This document shows, piece after piece, positions 8,847 to 17,980 of a DNA stretch of 64,000 nucleotides (the stretch's first letter is position 1; each line of letters begins with the position of its first letter). Location of the stretch: positions 1-64,000 of the forward strand of contig JALOON010000013.1 of the NCBI GenBank assembly GCA_025454405.1. Direction: 5' to 3'. Position numbers and translations under genes: made by a program. The notes under the pieces were generated by a model. The model made no database searches. It was not told the origin of the DNA and worked only from the letters and a program-made list of their open reading frames with translations. The DNA comes from Oscillatoriaceae cyanobacterium Prado104 (GTDB lineage Bacteria > Cyanobacteriota > Cyanobacteriia > Cyanobacteriales > Microcoleaceae).

Positions 8847-9458
8847 CTATCCCTGCAAAATCCCAATAATTGTTCGCGTTACAAACTCCAAATCTTGCGG
8901 TACTCGATGGAGTGGTAAATATTCTACCACGTGACGTGCGGCTCGATCGTACAAACCAAACCGCCAAATTTCCCCGGTCGAAACCGCACCGTATAAAATT
9001 TGATTTTCGCTTTCTACCCATCTGTCTAGTGCAATTAGTTCAACAGCAAGCTGAGTAAAGCCTTTAGTTAAATCTGCTTGTTTTGCTTCAATAACCAGAA
9101 GATTTCTCGGACTGGGAATATAGTAAGCTAGAGAGCCTTTTAGCCAATTGCTGACACTAACAGTATACTCTATATTAATTGCACAGTCTAAGATATCGCA
9201 AATTCGATCGATTAACGGAAAAATCAATGCTTCCCGGCGGGCTTGTTCGGTGTTTGTATTCACCATTTTCAGCCTGCGGCGCATACTTTCTGCAAGTTCC
9301 GGCAACCAATCTAGTTCGCATTGCGTGTAAGGTAAATCTTCGCGATCGGTGCGCTCGATCGTGCAGCCCAAATCTGCTAAAATATCTTCAGGCGAATAAG
9401 CCAGATCGAAATACTTGCTAAATGTGTAGGACTCGTTTGGATCTAAAACCTTTGGCAT
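8847..9458 (-). CDS. conserved protein, possibly PD-(D/E)XK nuclease-like
   Basis: This 203-residue protein starts MPKVLDPNESYTFSKYF and has a central segment ARREALIFPLIDRICDIL, then LLVIEAKQADLTKGFTQL. The arrangement of a hydrophobic strand ending in EAK followed by a helix with Q is typical of PD-(D/E)XK enzymes, such as the N-terminal part of type I restriction subunits. That assignment is inference from the motif alone. The gene lies between the SWIM and SNF2 genes on the same strand. Confidence 0.7.
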   Translation of the reverse strand: MPKVLDPNESYTFSKYFDLAYSPEDILADLGCTIERTDREDLPYTQCELDWLPELAESMRRRLKMVNTNTEQARREALIFPLIDRICDILDCAINIEYTVSVSNWLKGSLAYYIPSPRNLLVIEAKQADLTKGFTQLAVELIALDRWVESENQILYGAVSTGEIWRFGLYDRAARHVVEYLPLHRVPQDLEFVTRTIIGILQG

Positions 9459-9554
9459 AAGAATTCATAGTTAATAGTTGACAGTTGACAATCTTCAATT
9501 GAAAATCTTCAATCCTCTAATCGAAAATCCAAAATCTAAAATCTAAAATCGTTA

Positions 9555-12500
9555 CTATTCCTCTTCATTTTCGATAATAGCAGAGCGATCGAGAATTAAT
9601 AAATTGCGCAGTCGATCTGTATCCAATTCCGTCAGCCAGTTTTCGCCAGCGCTAACTACTTGTTCGGCTAAAGCTTTCTTACTTTCTATCATATCGTGAA
9701 TTTTCTCCTCTAACGTACCCGTAGATACAAACTTGTGTACTTGCACGTTCCGAGTTTGACCGATGCGAAATACGCGATCGGTTGCCTGATTTTCCACTGC
9801 CGGATTCCACCACCTGTCGTAGTGAAAAACATGAGTCGCTCTAGTTAAATTTAAACCCGTTCCTCCCGCTTTTAAAGATAATATCATAATCGGCGGACCT
9901 TGAGGGTCGTGCTGGAATCGATCGAGCATTTCTTCCCGTTGTTGTTGCTTAATTCCGCCGTACAAAAACAGAATTTCCCGACCTAAATACTTTGCTAAAT
10001 GCGGTTGCAAAAGTTTTCCCCATTCCGCAAATTGAGTGAAAATCAAAGCTCGATCGCCCTCTGCCAAAACCTCCTCTAACATTTCCAACAACCGCTGCAA
10101 TTTTCCCGATTCTTGACTCTTGATTTCCCATCCTTTCGACTTGGATTCTGCATTTAAAAGAGCCGGATGGTTGCAAAGCTGCTTCAATTTTACCAGCAAA
10201 GCTAGAATCATTCCCCGGCGCTGAATGCCTTCGGCTGATTCTAATTGTACCATTGACTCTTCGACGATTTTCTGATACAAATCCGCCTGCTGAACTGTCA
10301 TGCCGCAAAATACAGTCATTTCCTGTTTTTCTGGCAAATCTTGGATAATTGACTTGTCAGTTTTCAGGCGGCGGAGGATGAAAGGACGCACGAGCGATCG
10401 CAAGCTCTGCAATGATTCTCGATCGCCGTATTTCTCGATCGGAATTGCAAATCTGCGCTGAAAGAAATTGCGCGCCCCCAAATATCCCGGATTCAAAAAC
10501 TCCAAAATCGACCACAATTCTTGCAGTCTATTTTCTACCGGAGTTCCTGTCAGCGCAATTCTAAAATCAGCTTCGATTTGCCGCACAGCTTGCGACTGTT
10601 TTGCCTCGGAATTCTTAATATTTTGCGCTTCATCTAAAACCACTCCCCGCCACTTGATGCTTTGAAATTCCTTAGCATCGCGAAACACCAGCGAGTAACT
10701 TGTAACAATTAAATCCTTGCCCTTAATTGCGGCAGCAAATGCTTTGCCTTTAGCGCGTTTGTCTCCATGATGAACTAACACTTTCAGCGTCGGACCAAAT
10801 TTCTTTGCTTCGCGCTCCCAATTGCCCAATACTGATGTCGGACAAACCAGTAATGTCGGTCCTTCCAATGCTGATTTTTCTTGTAAATGCAGGAGGAAGG
10901 CAATTAGTTCGATCGATTTTCCGAGCCCCATATCGTCCGCGAGACAGGCACCCAATCCCCAACCTTCTAAGAAAGCCAACCAGCCAGCCCCTAGCGCTTG
11001 ATAAGGTCGCAATTGCCCTCTAAAATTAGTCGGAGTTTCGATCGCGCTTACCGCTTGATTGTCGCTCAAAGCAATCAGCAATTCCTGAAGTTGACCCGTC
11101 GCTTCAAAATTCACCACAGGCAATTTTTCAATTGTCTGAGTATCCCCCGAAGCCAAACGCAAAGCATCCTCTAAAGAAAGAGTCATTTGCTCTTTGCGGC
11201 TGGCAAAAAAAGTTTGAGCCGCTTTCACATCCGGCGCGCGCAATTCCACCCACTCGCCGTTAATTTCCACCAAAGGCGAATTTAGCGCTACCAATCGATC
11301 GAATTCTGCCTTAGAAATTCGCTGTCCGCCGATCGTCAGTTCCCATTTAAAATTTAACAAACTTTGCAATCCCAATCTTTCTTTGCCCCCCCTTGTAGGG
11401 GCGGTGCCCCCGTGCCCGCCCCGATTGGGGGGGATCGTTTCCGCTTGAATGCTCAACCCCAAACGACTCGCCCAACCACCCGATTTTGTTAAACTCGGCG
11501 GCAAAACTACACCCAATCCGCTATCAGCAAACCGCCAAGCAACCGACTTGAGAAAATTGTAAGCATCTAAAGGATTTAAACTGCAAGATTGCGGGCGTTG
11601 TTCTTGCAAACTCGGTTCGATTAACGGATAAATTTTGGAAGCCAAACCCAAGCCGCCGAGCAAAGTTTCTTGAGGCAATTCGATCGTCCGCCCCGCATAA
11701 GATAAACGCTCGACTGGATTGTGCCAAACAGTTTTAGCATCGACTAAAAATTCCTCTTCATCTGCTGCTTGCAAGCAGTAATTTAAACTCCAGTTAACTT
11801 TACCGGGGGAAGGCGGCAGAAGTTGAAAACAAGCGCGAAATCGATCGTTCTGGAACAGTTGGTTTTGCAGCGGTGCAGTCCAAGCATTTAGCTTGCTTGC
11901 CAACTTTTCCAAAGCAGCAGGTTCTGCTTTCACGATCGCCGATTCCTGCTGCAAAGCTTGCACCCATTCGCGCGCGGGAGAAACTATTTTGATGTCTGCA
12001 TTGGCACTGTCGTTCGAGCGCACTTGACTGTCCGCTATACTGCTCAAAAATCCTAACACCAATTCCTGAGAATCCGTCGGAAAATCTACTGCTCTATCTG
12101 TTATTAAATCTGCCTGTTGGTAAGTGCGGCAAGCTGTCGGCATTTGCTTGACAAAATTGGCAAAACGCGATTTATCTGTAGAACTATCTAGCAAAGGTTG
12201 CCATTTCGCGATCGCGGAACCATCGAGTTGTTTTTCCAATGCTGGTAAAAACTTGCATCTCGCCAATAAATCCAAACTCCACCGCGCCAGATGCGTCCAA
12301 AAACGCAAATCGCCGCCGATAAAATCTTCATTTTCGGTGCTGTTAAGCGGCAGCGATTGCAAGAAATCAAAAGTAGCTTTGGCGTTCAAACAGATACCTT
12401 CGACTTGCCAGGGATAGAAGTAAATTTCGTCGGTTTTAACTGTTTCGTCTGGTGCTGCTGCTGAGTGCAGCGGCATCAAGTTAAAGTTGGATTCCGAGAT

Positions 12501-12821
12501 TTGGGTGGGCAGCGCGATCGCCCGAATTTGTTTGTTTGCTGGCAAGTTTTGCGGCGGAGTTTCTGGATTTTTTGTTTTGGTCGATCGCGCTCTTTTTTTA
12601 CTCGTTTCTCCGGTTTCCGGCAACTGCCATTTCAGTTGTCCCGACTGTTGCAAGGAAGCGAGAAAAGTTGTTAATTCTGTTTCCGTCATGGCGAAGGGAT
12701 TTTGCGGGTTAATTATTGCATCTTGGATGTCGATCGCCCCAATTTTTCGCCAAGTTTCTCCCCAAATAAATAAGCTTCCCTCTGTTTTTCCCAGCAGCCA
12801 ACTGCCGTGTAAAATTGCCAT
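9555..12821 (-). CDS. SNF2-family DEAD/DEAH box helicase
   Basis: This 1088-residue Swi2/Snf2-type ATPase has Walker A around residue 630 (CLADDMGLGKSIELIAFL), motif II DEAQNIKN near 730, motif III ALTGTPVENRLQELWSILEF, and a helicase C domain with LIFTQFAEWG and the arginine-containing TDRVFRIGQT. The long N-terminal half is the SNF2-associated region usual for cyanobacterial and HepA-like members. It translocates on double-stranded DNA and is likely to act with the SWIM protein downstream. A G/C-rich palindromic repeat lies in frame at about residues 461-479 (see separate entry). Confidence 0.92.
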   Translation of the reverse strand: MAILHGSWLLGKTEGSLFIWGETWRKIGAIDIQDAIINPQNPFAMTETELTTFLASLQQSGQLKWQLPETGETSKKRARSTKTKNPETPPQNLPANKQIRAIALPTQISESNFNLMPLHSAAAPDETVKTDEIYFYPWQVEGICLNAKATFDFLQSLPLNSTENEDFIGGDLRFWTHLARWSLDLLARCKFLPALEKQLDGSAIAKWQPLLDSSTDKSRFANFVKQMPTACRTYQQADLITDRAVDFPTDSQELVLGFLSSIADSQVRSNDSANADIKIVSPAREWVQALQQESAIVKAEPAALEKLASKLNAWTAPLQNQLFQNDRFRACFQLLPPSPGKVNWSLNYCLQAADEEEFLVDAKTVWHNPVERLSYAGRTIELPQETLLGGLGLASKIYPLIEPSLQEQRPQSCSLNPLDAYNFLKSVAWRFADSGLGVVLPPSLTKSGGWASRLGLSIQAETIPPNRGGHGGTAPTRGGKERLGLQSLLNFKWELTIGGQRISKAEFDRLVALNSPLVEINGEWVELRAPDVKAAQTFFASRKEQMTLSLEDALRLASGDTQTIEKLPVVNFEATGQLQELLIALSDNQAVSAIETPTNFRGQLRPYQALGAGWLAFLEGWGLGACLADDMGLGKSIELIAFLLHLQEKSALEGPTLLVCPTSVLGNWEREAKKFGPTLKVLVHHGDKRAKGKAFAAAIKGKDLIVTSYSLVFRDAKEFQSIKWRGVVLDEAQNIKNSEAKQSQAVRQIEADFRIALTGTPVENRLQELWSILEFLNPGYLGARNFFQRRFAIPIEKYGDRESLQSLRSLVRPFILRRLKTDKSIIQDLPEKQEMTVFCGMTVQQADLYQKIVEESMVQLESAEGIQRRGMILALLVKLKQLCNHPALLNAESKSKGWEIKSQESGKLQRLLEMLEEVLAEGDRALIFTQFAEWGKLLQPHLAKYLGREILFLYGGIKQQQREEMLDRFQHDPQGPPIMILSLKAGGTGLNLTRATHVFHYDRWWNPAVENQATDRVFRIGQTRNVQVHKFVSTGTLEEKIHDMIESKKALAEQVVSAGENWLTELDTDRLRNLLILDRSAIIENEEE
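11384..11437. repeat. G/C-rich palindromic repeat inserted in frame in the helicase gene
   Basis: The stretch contains ccccccttgtaggggcggtg and ends cccgattgggggggatc. It is of the type that normally occurs between genes in cyanobacteria. Here it is read through in frame and adds PPNRGGHGGTAPTRGG to the helicase between two otherwise normal segments (SIQAET and ERLGLQSLL). No stop codon or frameshift results. Confidence 0.7.
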
Positions 12822-12887
12822 GTGATTTGTTCCTTACAATCTGTGTTTTTGTATTTTTTAATCCTGATGTTTTGGGCGATTTTTTTT

Positions 12888-13090
12888 ACCGCAGAGGGCG
12901 CAGAGGAAGAGGAGGAGAGGGGAGAAGAGAAGTTCTGAGTTTTGAGTTTTGAATTAAGAACTGTCTTTCAATCAAAATTCAAAACTCAAAACTTTTGAAA
13001 ACTGTCTTTAACTCAAAACTCAAAATTCAAAACTCAAAACTTTTGAAAACTGTCTTTAACTCAAAACTCAAAATTCAAAACTCAAAACTC
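12888..13090. repeat. compound intergenic repeat with 48-bp tandem units
   Basis: It begins accgcagagggcgcagagga, passes through purine-rich sequence, and ends with repeats of aactcaaaactcaaaattca. A 48-bp unit starting acttttgaaaactgtcttta occurs at 12991 and again at 13039. A second version of the whole arrangement in the same orientation lies at 60028-60199. The rest of the space up to pnp (13091-13320) presumably holds its promoter; no clear motif was seen. Confidence 0.7.
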
Positions 13091-13320
13091 CTAGGATCGG
13101 CATGAAAATTTATACTATCATCACTTCCGGGTATTTGGCGGGCGATCTAGCCGATCGTCCCAAACAGACCCATCAAGTATCAAAGCTTACAATTTCTGCG
13201 CCGGCGGTCGATCGGTACATAATAATCTATGTCTTTTGACTCCAGCCTCTCACTGCTCCTGTGGTTAATGTTACGATCCCGACAGAGAAAGAATGCGGTA
13301 GATAAAGGAAGCACAGCTAC

Positions 13321-15474
13321 ATGGTAGAAATAGACAAGTCAATATCCTTTGATGGACGGGATATTAGACTGAAGATTGGTTTATTAGCGCCTCAAGCAGG
13401 CGGTGCGGTTTTGATTCAGTCGGGCGACACGGCAGTTTTAGTGACGGCAACCCGCGCCCAGGGGAGAGAGGGAATAGATTTCCTGCCCCTGTTAGTGGAT
13501 TACGAAGAAAGACTGTACGCCGGCGGTAAAATTCCCGGCGGGTTTTTGCGCCGGGAAGGGCGGCCTCCAGAAAAAGTGACCCTCACGGGCCGTTTGATCG
13601 ATCGCCCCTTGCGCCCCCTGTTTCCTAGCTGGCTGCGCGATGACATCCAAATTGTAGCGACAACGCTTTCAATGGACGAACAAGTACCCCCTGACGTTTT
13701 AGCCGTGACGGGGGCTTCAGTGGCGGTATTGTTGGCGAAAATGCCCTTTTACGGGCCGATGGCGGCGGTGCGAGTCGGTTTGGTGGGCGACGATTTCATT
13801 ATCAATCCCACCTACAGCGAAATCAGAGAGGGCGAGTTGGATCTCGTCGTCGCGGGTTCGCCGGCCGGGGTAATCATGGTAGAAGCCGGTGCCAATCAGT
13901 TGCCGGAACAGGATATCATCGAGGCGATCGACTTCGGTTACGAAGCAGCATCCGACTTGATCCAAGCCCAGCGCGAAATCATGGAGGAACTGGGAATCGA
14001 TTTAGTAGTGGAAGAACCGCCGCCAGTAGATCCGACTTTGGAGAATTTTATCCGCGATCGGGCGGAAGGTTCGATTAAAGCTATTTTGTCTAAATTCGAG
14101 CAAGACAAAAACCAGCGCGACGCAGCTTTAGACGAAATCAAAGCCAATGCAGTCGAAGCCCCGATCGCGGAACTTTCCGAAGACGATCCGGTAAAATTAG
14201 CTGTCGCAGCCAACAGCAAAGCTGTCAGCAACGTTTTCAAAGAAGTTACCAAACAACTGATGCGCCGCCAAATCGTCGAAGAAGGCGTTCGCGTAGACGG
14301 CCGCAAGTTAGACGAAGTGCGACCGGTTTCTTGTCGTGTCGGGGTGCTCCCGTCGCGCGTGCACGGCAGCGCTTTGTTCAATCGCGGGTTGACCCAAGTC
14401 TTGTCCGCAGCCACCCTGGGAACCTCCGGCGATGCCCAAGACTTAGCCGACGACTTGCACCCGCAGCAAGACAAGCGCTACCTCCACCATTACAACTTCC
14501 CGCCCTTTTCCGTCGGAGAAACCAAGCCCATGCGATCGCCCGGACGCCGAGAAATCGGTCACGGAGCCCTCGCAGAACGGGCTTTAGTCCCCGTTTTGCC
14601 TGCCAAGGAAGAGTTCCCCTACGTCATCCGCGTCGTCTCGGAAGTCTTATCCTCCAACGGTTCGACTTCGATGGGTTCCGTTTGCGCCTCCACCCTGGCG
14701 CTGATGGATGCGGGCGTACCTTTGTCGCAGCCCGTCAGCGGCGCGGCGATGGGATTAATTAAGGAAGGCGACGAAGTGCGCATTCTGACAGACATTCAGG
14801 GAATCGAAGACTTTTTGGGCGACATGGACTTCAAAGTAGCCGGAACCGACACCGGAATTACTGCTTTGCAAATGGACATGAAAATCAAAGGTTTGCCCTT
14901 GGATGTCATTGCCAATGCCATCCGCCAAGCCAAACCCGCCCGCCTGCACATTTTGGAAAAAATGCTGGCAACCATCGACACTCCCCGCAAGGTGATGTCG
15001 CCGTTTGCGCCGCGCTTGCTAACGCTGAAAATCGATCCGGAGTTCATCGGTTTGGTCATCGGACCCGGTGGCAAAACCATCAAAGCCATCACCGAAGAAA
15101 CCGGTGTCAAAATTGACATCGAAGATGACGGAACCGTGACAATTGCCGGCAACGACAGCGAAAAAGCCCAACGCGCTTACAACATTGTCCAAGGCATGAC
15201 GCGCAAGTTAAATGCTGGAGATGTTTACGTGGGGAAAGTAACGCGAATTATTCCGATCGGCGCTTTTGTCGAAATTCTCCCCGGCAAAGAAGGAATGATT
15301 CACATTTCGCAATTAGCAGACTACCGCGTGGGGAAAGTGGAAGACGAGTTAGCTGTTAGCGATGAAGTGATTGTCAAAGTGCGCGAAATTGACAACAAAG
15401 GTCGCATCAATTTAACTCGATTGAACATTCATCCCGACGAAGCCGCGGCCGCCCGCGAAGCGACGAATAAATAG
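13321..15474 (+). CDS. pnp: polyribonucleotide nucleotidyltransferase (PNPase)
   Basis: The 717-residue protein has the full PNPase layout: a first RNase PH domain (about 1-215), a helical linker, a catalytic second RNase PH domain (about 310-540, with [20 protein letters not shown] and [11 protein letters not shown]), a KH domain (about 560-620, [17 protein letters not shown]) and an S1 domain (about 630-700, [19 protein letters not shown]). It degrades RNA 3'-5' by phosphorolysis and in cyanobacteria, lacking poly(A) polymerase, also adds heteropolymeric tails. It stands alone. Confidence 0.97.
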   Translation: MVEIDKSISFDGRDIRLKIGLLAPQAGGAVLIQSGDTAVLVTATRAQGREGIDFLPLLVDYEERLYAGGKIPGGFLRREGRPPEKVTLTGRLIDRPLRPLFPSWLRDDIQIVATTLSMDEQVPPDVLAVTGASVAVLLAKMPFYGPMAAVRVGLVGDDFIINPTYSEIREGELDLVVAGSPAGVIMVEAGANQLPEQDIIEAIDFGYEAASDLIQAQREIMEELGIDLVVEEPPPVDPTLENFIRDRAEGSIKAILSKFEQDKNQRDAALDEIKANAVEAPIAELSEDDPVKLAVAANSKAVSNVFKEVTKQLMRRQIVEEGVRVDGRKLDEVRPVSCRVGVLPSRVHGSALFNRGLTQVLSAATLGTSGDAQDLADDLHPQQDKRYLHHYNFPPFSVGETKPMRSPGRREIGHGALAERALVPVLPAKEEFPYVIRVVSEVLSSNGSTSMGSVCASTLALMDAGVPLSQPVSGAAMGLIKEGDEVRILTDIQGIEDFLGDMDFKVAGTDTGITALQMDMKIKGLPLDVIANAIRQAKPARLHILEKMLATIDTPRKVMSPFAPRLLTLKIDPEFIGLVIGPGGKTIKAITEETGVKIDIEDDGTVTIAGNDSEKAQRAYNIVQGMTRKLNAGDVYVGKVTRIIPIGAFVEILPGKEGMIHISQLADYRVGKVEDELAVSDEVIVKVREIDNKGRINLTRLNIHPDEAAAAREATNK

Positions 15475-15677
15475 TTAGCAATTGGTAATTGGTAATTACA
15501 GTGAAGTAATTGCTAATTGCTGGTTGCTGGCTTGAGATTGTATCCGGTTATTTCCCCGGTTGGTTTAGGAGTAGAGTGTGCGATTGTGACAGACCGAGTG
15601 CGATCGGCTGTAGGATTCGATCGAGTCGCGCACTTTACCTTTAGATAGCTGCAAAATATGTGTTAATATTTCGATCG

Positions 15678-16061
15678 ATGATGGCAAAACGCTTGATAGT
15701 TTTTAAAACTGAATCCCTATCTTCCCCAGGATGGGAAGATCGATCTCTTTCTCATACAGGTGCTCTTACGAGTATCTTAGCGGAACATTACGACTATTCA
15801 GATAAACCACTCCCTCAAACGGGCGATCGGCTGCGCAATTTTGCCCAATTTAAGGATAATGCAGGTTCTCAATTTCCTGGTGCCAGCACTCATGTTCGCT
15901 GGGGAGATTGGGAAGTTTCCCACGTAGAGGAGTACGTTCCTAAAATCCCGCATCTGCAATATGATTGTTTGGCTGTTTGCTACTGTCGGTACTCGCCCAT
16001 TGAGTCTGAGTGGAAAGAACTACCAAAAATTCAGGTTCCCAAACTGCAAGAGTTGAAATAA
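15678..16061 (+). CDS. conserved hypothetical protein
   Basis: I do not recognise a named domain. The product of about 127 residues starts MMAKRLIVFKTESLSSPGWE (ATG at 15678 or 15681; an in-frame GTG lies at 15660). It is rich in aromatic residues, with HVRWGDWEVSHVEEYVPKIP and a C-terminal CYCRYSPIESEWKELP. Codon use resembles its neighbours and the hydrophilic/hydrophobic pattern looks like a real soluble protein. No operon partner is evident. Confidence 0.6.
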   Translation: MMAKRLIVFKTESLSSPGWEDRSLSHTGALTSILAEHYDYSDKPLPQTGDRLRNFAQFKDNAGSQFPGASTHVRWGDWEVSHVEEYVPKIPHLQYDCLAVCYCRYSPIESEWKELPKIQVPKLQELK

Positions 16062-16076
16062 CAGCAATACAGTCAA

Positions 16077-16210
16077 TTTATCAAAACCAATTTATCAAAA
16101 CCTGAAGTACGGCTAGAAACCCGGTTTCTTTAAGAAACCGGGTTTCTGAAGCAGTTTTTGCGTACCTCAGATATCTGAAAACTGCTGTATCAAAACCAAT
16201 TTATCGAAAC
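16077..16210. repeat. repeat cluster with agaaacccggtttct palindrome
   Basis: A strong hairpin at 16115-16147 has arms agaaacccggtttctt and its complement. The same hairpin occurs at 36969-37001 inside another repeat element. It is flanked on both sides by direct copies of atcaaaaccaatttatc (about 16079 and 16190), which looks like a target or parent repeat into which the palindrome went. Confidence 0.65.
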
Positions 16211-16284
16211 TGCCGTAAGATCGCGTTTTGTACTCCACTATCCGACCATTGTAGCAGAATTTGATAGAACGGGTAGGATTTTAG

Positions 16285-17244
16285 TTAAAGCGAAGAGTTG
16301 GTACTCAACTGTTCTTTAATGAATCGGATGTAAAGGTGTTTGAACGTTGACTTAACCACGCGGGGCAAACCAAAGCCGATCGGCACCATCTTATCAGGAA
16401 ATTTCCAATCCAAAACTTGCAGGTTTTCCGGCCGCAACAGCGGAAAATCGATCGCCTCCAAATTGGAACACAACCCCAATCTCATCGCAGCAGCCACAGT
16501 CGGAATCGCCGCCGGATCGGCATTAATAATTTCCACTAACACCCTATCTAGTGCAAACACATCGCTAGAAGCAGCTAAAACTCCTAAAAACTTCGGTTCG
16601 CCGCCGCTTGGTCCGTTACCTTCGTGACCGATAATGCCGTCCGCCACAGTCAAATTAGGGTTAATGGCGCGTGCGGTTTCTACCAGCATTTGACCGAATC
16701 TATTCCGATCTTCCTTCGCTTCCATGTGCCACCAAGCCTTCATTTTACCCGGCACGCAGCCGAACAAATTTTTCACGCCCATTGTTGCAGTTAACTGAAC
16801 GTGAGATTTAACTTTAGGAAGATTGATGACAGCATCAGCTTCCATTACTTCTTTAGAAAGTCGGAGATGGTTGAAATCTTGGCTGACAGTTTCGTAGCGT
16901 TTTCCGTGAAATTCAACTACTGGCAAATCGAGTTCTTGCAACAGCGGCAAATAACCGCTAGCTTTAGCTACACCCATAGCGCTGCCAAAAGCGGGACTGT
17001 CGCCTAAAAAAGGTTTGCCGCCAGCTTCAATCACCATTTTTGCAATGCAATAAACCAATTCCGGGCGGGTAACGCATTCTTTAGTAGGGCGCGCGCCCGT
17101 GAGAAGATTCGGTTTGAGTAAAACTCGATCGCCCTTATTTACAAAAGCCGACATTCCGCCCAAAGGTGCCAGCAATTGTTCTAAAGATGCTTGCAACAGG
17201 GGGCGATCGTATGAATCTGCTTTAATTAAACTGACAGCCGGCAT
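16285..17244 (-). CDS. DUF362 domain-containing protein
   Basis: This 319-residue protein has the DUF362 pattern: VLLKPNLLTGARPTKECVTR, FLGDSPAFGSAMGVAKASGY, NLPKVKSHVQLTATMGVKNLF and GIIGHEGNGPSGGEPKFLGV. The family is uncharacterised, sometimes fused to ferredoxin domains, and is assumed to have a metal- or nucleotide-related role. There are no ferredoxin cysteines here, so this is the short form. It stands alone on the minus strand. Confidence 0.88.
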   Translation of the reverse strand: MPAVSLIKADSYDRPLLQASLEQLLAPLGGMSAFVNKGDRVLLKPNLLTGARPTKECVTRPELVYCIAKMVIEAGGKPFLGDSPAFGSAMGVAKASGYLPLLQELDLPVVEFHGKRYETVSQDFNHLRLSKEVMEADAVINLPKVKSHVQLTATMGVKNLFGCVPGKMKAWWHMEAKEDRNRFGQMLVETARAINPNLTVADGIIGHEGNGPSGGEPKFLGVLAASSDVFALDRVLVEIINADPAAIPTVAAAMRLGLCSNLEAIDFPLLRPENLQVLDWKFPDKMVPIGFGLPRVVKSTFKHLYIRFIKEQLSTNSSL

Positions 17245-17280
17245 AATGGTTTCCTATTTGAGATTATCAAAAAGTTTGCA

Positions 17281-17565
17281 GTCAGGACTTCAGTCCTTAA
17301 AAAGTCTGTATTACTGACATCTTACACCACGATCGACAATCTTGTAGGGTTCAAGGTGTTACTCGAATGACGAGCGAAGCACATTCGAGTAACACCTTGA
17401 AAGGGTTCACCAACAGTCTTAAACGCAGCAGACAGGCTAAATAAACCCGCCCCCACCCCACGAAAAACCCCAATTAACATTGCTGCAAGATCTGAATAGT
17501 AATGACTAAAGTCCTTAAAAAAAGGACTGAAGTCCTTACTACGAACCTTAGGAACCTTAGGAACC
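17281..17565. repeat. intergenic repeats: 19-bp perfect hairpin and gaagtcctt units
   Basis: Positions 17351-17369 and 17382-17400 are a perfect 19-bp inverted repeat (tcaaggtgttactcgaatg and complement) with a 12-base loop. Around it are members of a dispersed family reading aaggactgaagtccttacta (17285-17310, 17510-17545). The stretch holds no gene. Confidence 0.65.
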
Positions 17566-17579
17566 TTACGAACGTACTT

Positions 17580-17906
17580 TTAAGCATCCATCGGCAATCT
17601 ACCAATTGCACCCCGCTGCATAGTAGTAAATCGCTGAGAGTTGGGGAAAATTCCTTGACCTTGCAGTTCGGAAAGTGGCGGTTTTACCTCGACTTTGACC
17701 AATCTAGCAGTACAGATAAAAACTGTTTGATCGTTTAAATGAAAAGTCAGCCAAGGTTGGTTTAAAAAATTAAGAACTTCTTCTTGAAATTCTTGTGCGG
17801 GCATCGGGATAGTAAAACTTTCCGTGTGACCTTCTACATAATGAAATGTCACTTGAGTTGTGTTCTCTTTATCCTGATTTAATTTGCCAAAGGAACCTGA
17901 ACGCAT
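17580..17906 (-). CDS. conserved hypothetical protein
   Basis: The 108-residue product has no domain I can name. It starts MRSGSFGKLNQDKENTTQV and continues as a mixed alpha/beta protein (VTFHYVEGHTESFTIPMPAQ, EEVLNFLNQPWLTFHLNDQT, VFICTARLVKVEV), ending QRGAIGRLPMDA. The regular alternation of hydrophobic residues supports a folded protein. It follows the aspartase gene on the same strand, beyond a predicted terminator. Confidence 0.65.
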   Translation of the reverse strand: MRSGSFGKLNQDKENTTQVTFHYVEGHTESFTIPMPAQEFQEEVLNFLNQPWLTFHLNDQTVFICTARLVKVEVKPPLSELQGQGIFPNSQRFTTMQRGAIGRLPMDA

Positions 17907-17933
17907 AAATCTTGCTCCCTAAATTTAAACTTG

Positions 17934-17980
17934 AAAAAAATTCAGAACTCAACTAAACTTTTTAAGTTCTGAATTTTTTA
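17934..17980 (-). terminator. bidirectional rho-independent terminator
   Basis: The inverted repeat aaattcagaact / agttctgaattt is flanked by A-rich sequence on one side and T-rich sequence on the other, so it could act on both strands. It is placed to end minus-strand transcription of the aspartase gene. The stop codon of the frameshifted aspartase reading frame (17962) falls inside this hairpin. Confidence 0.65.
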
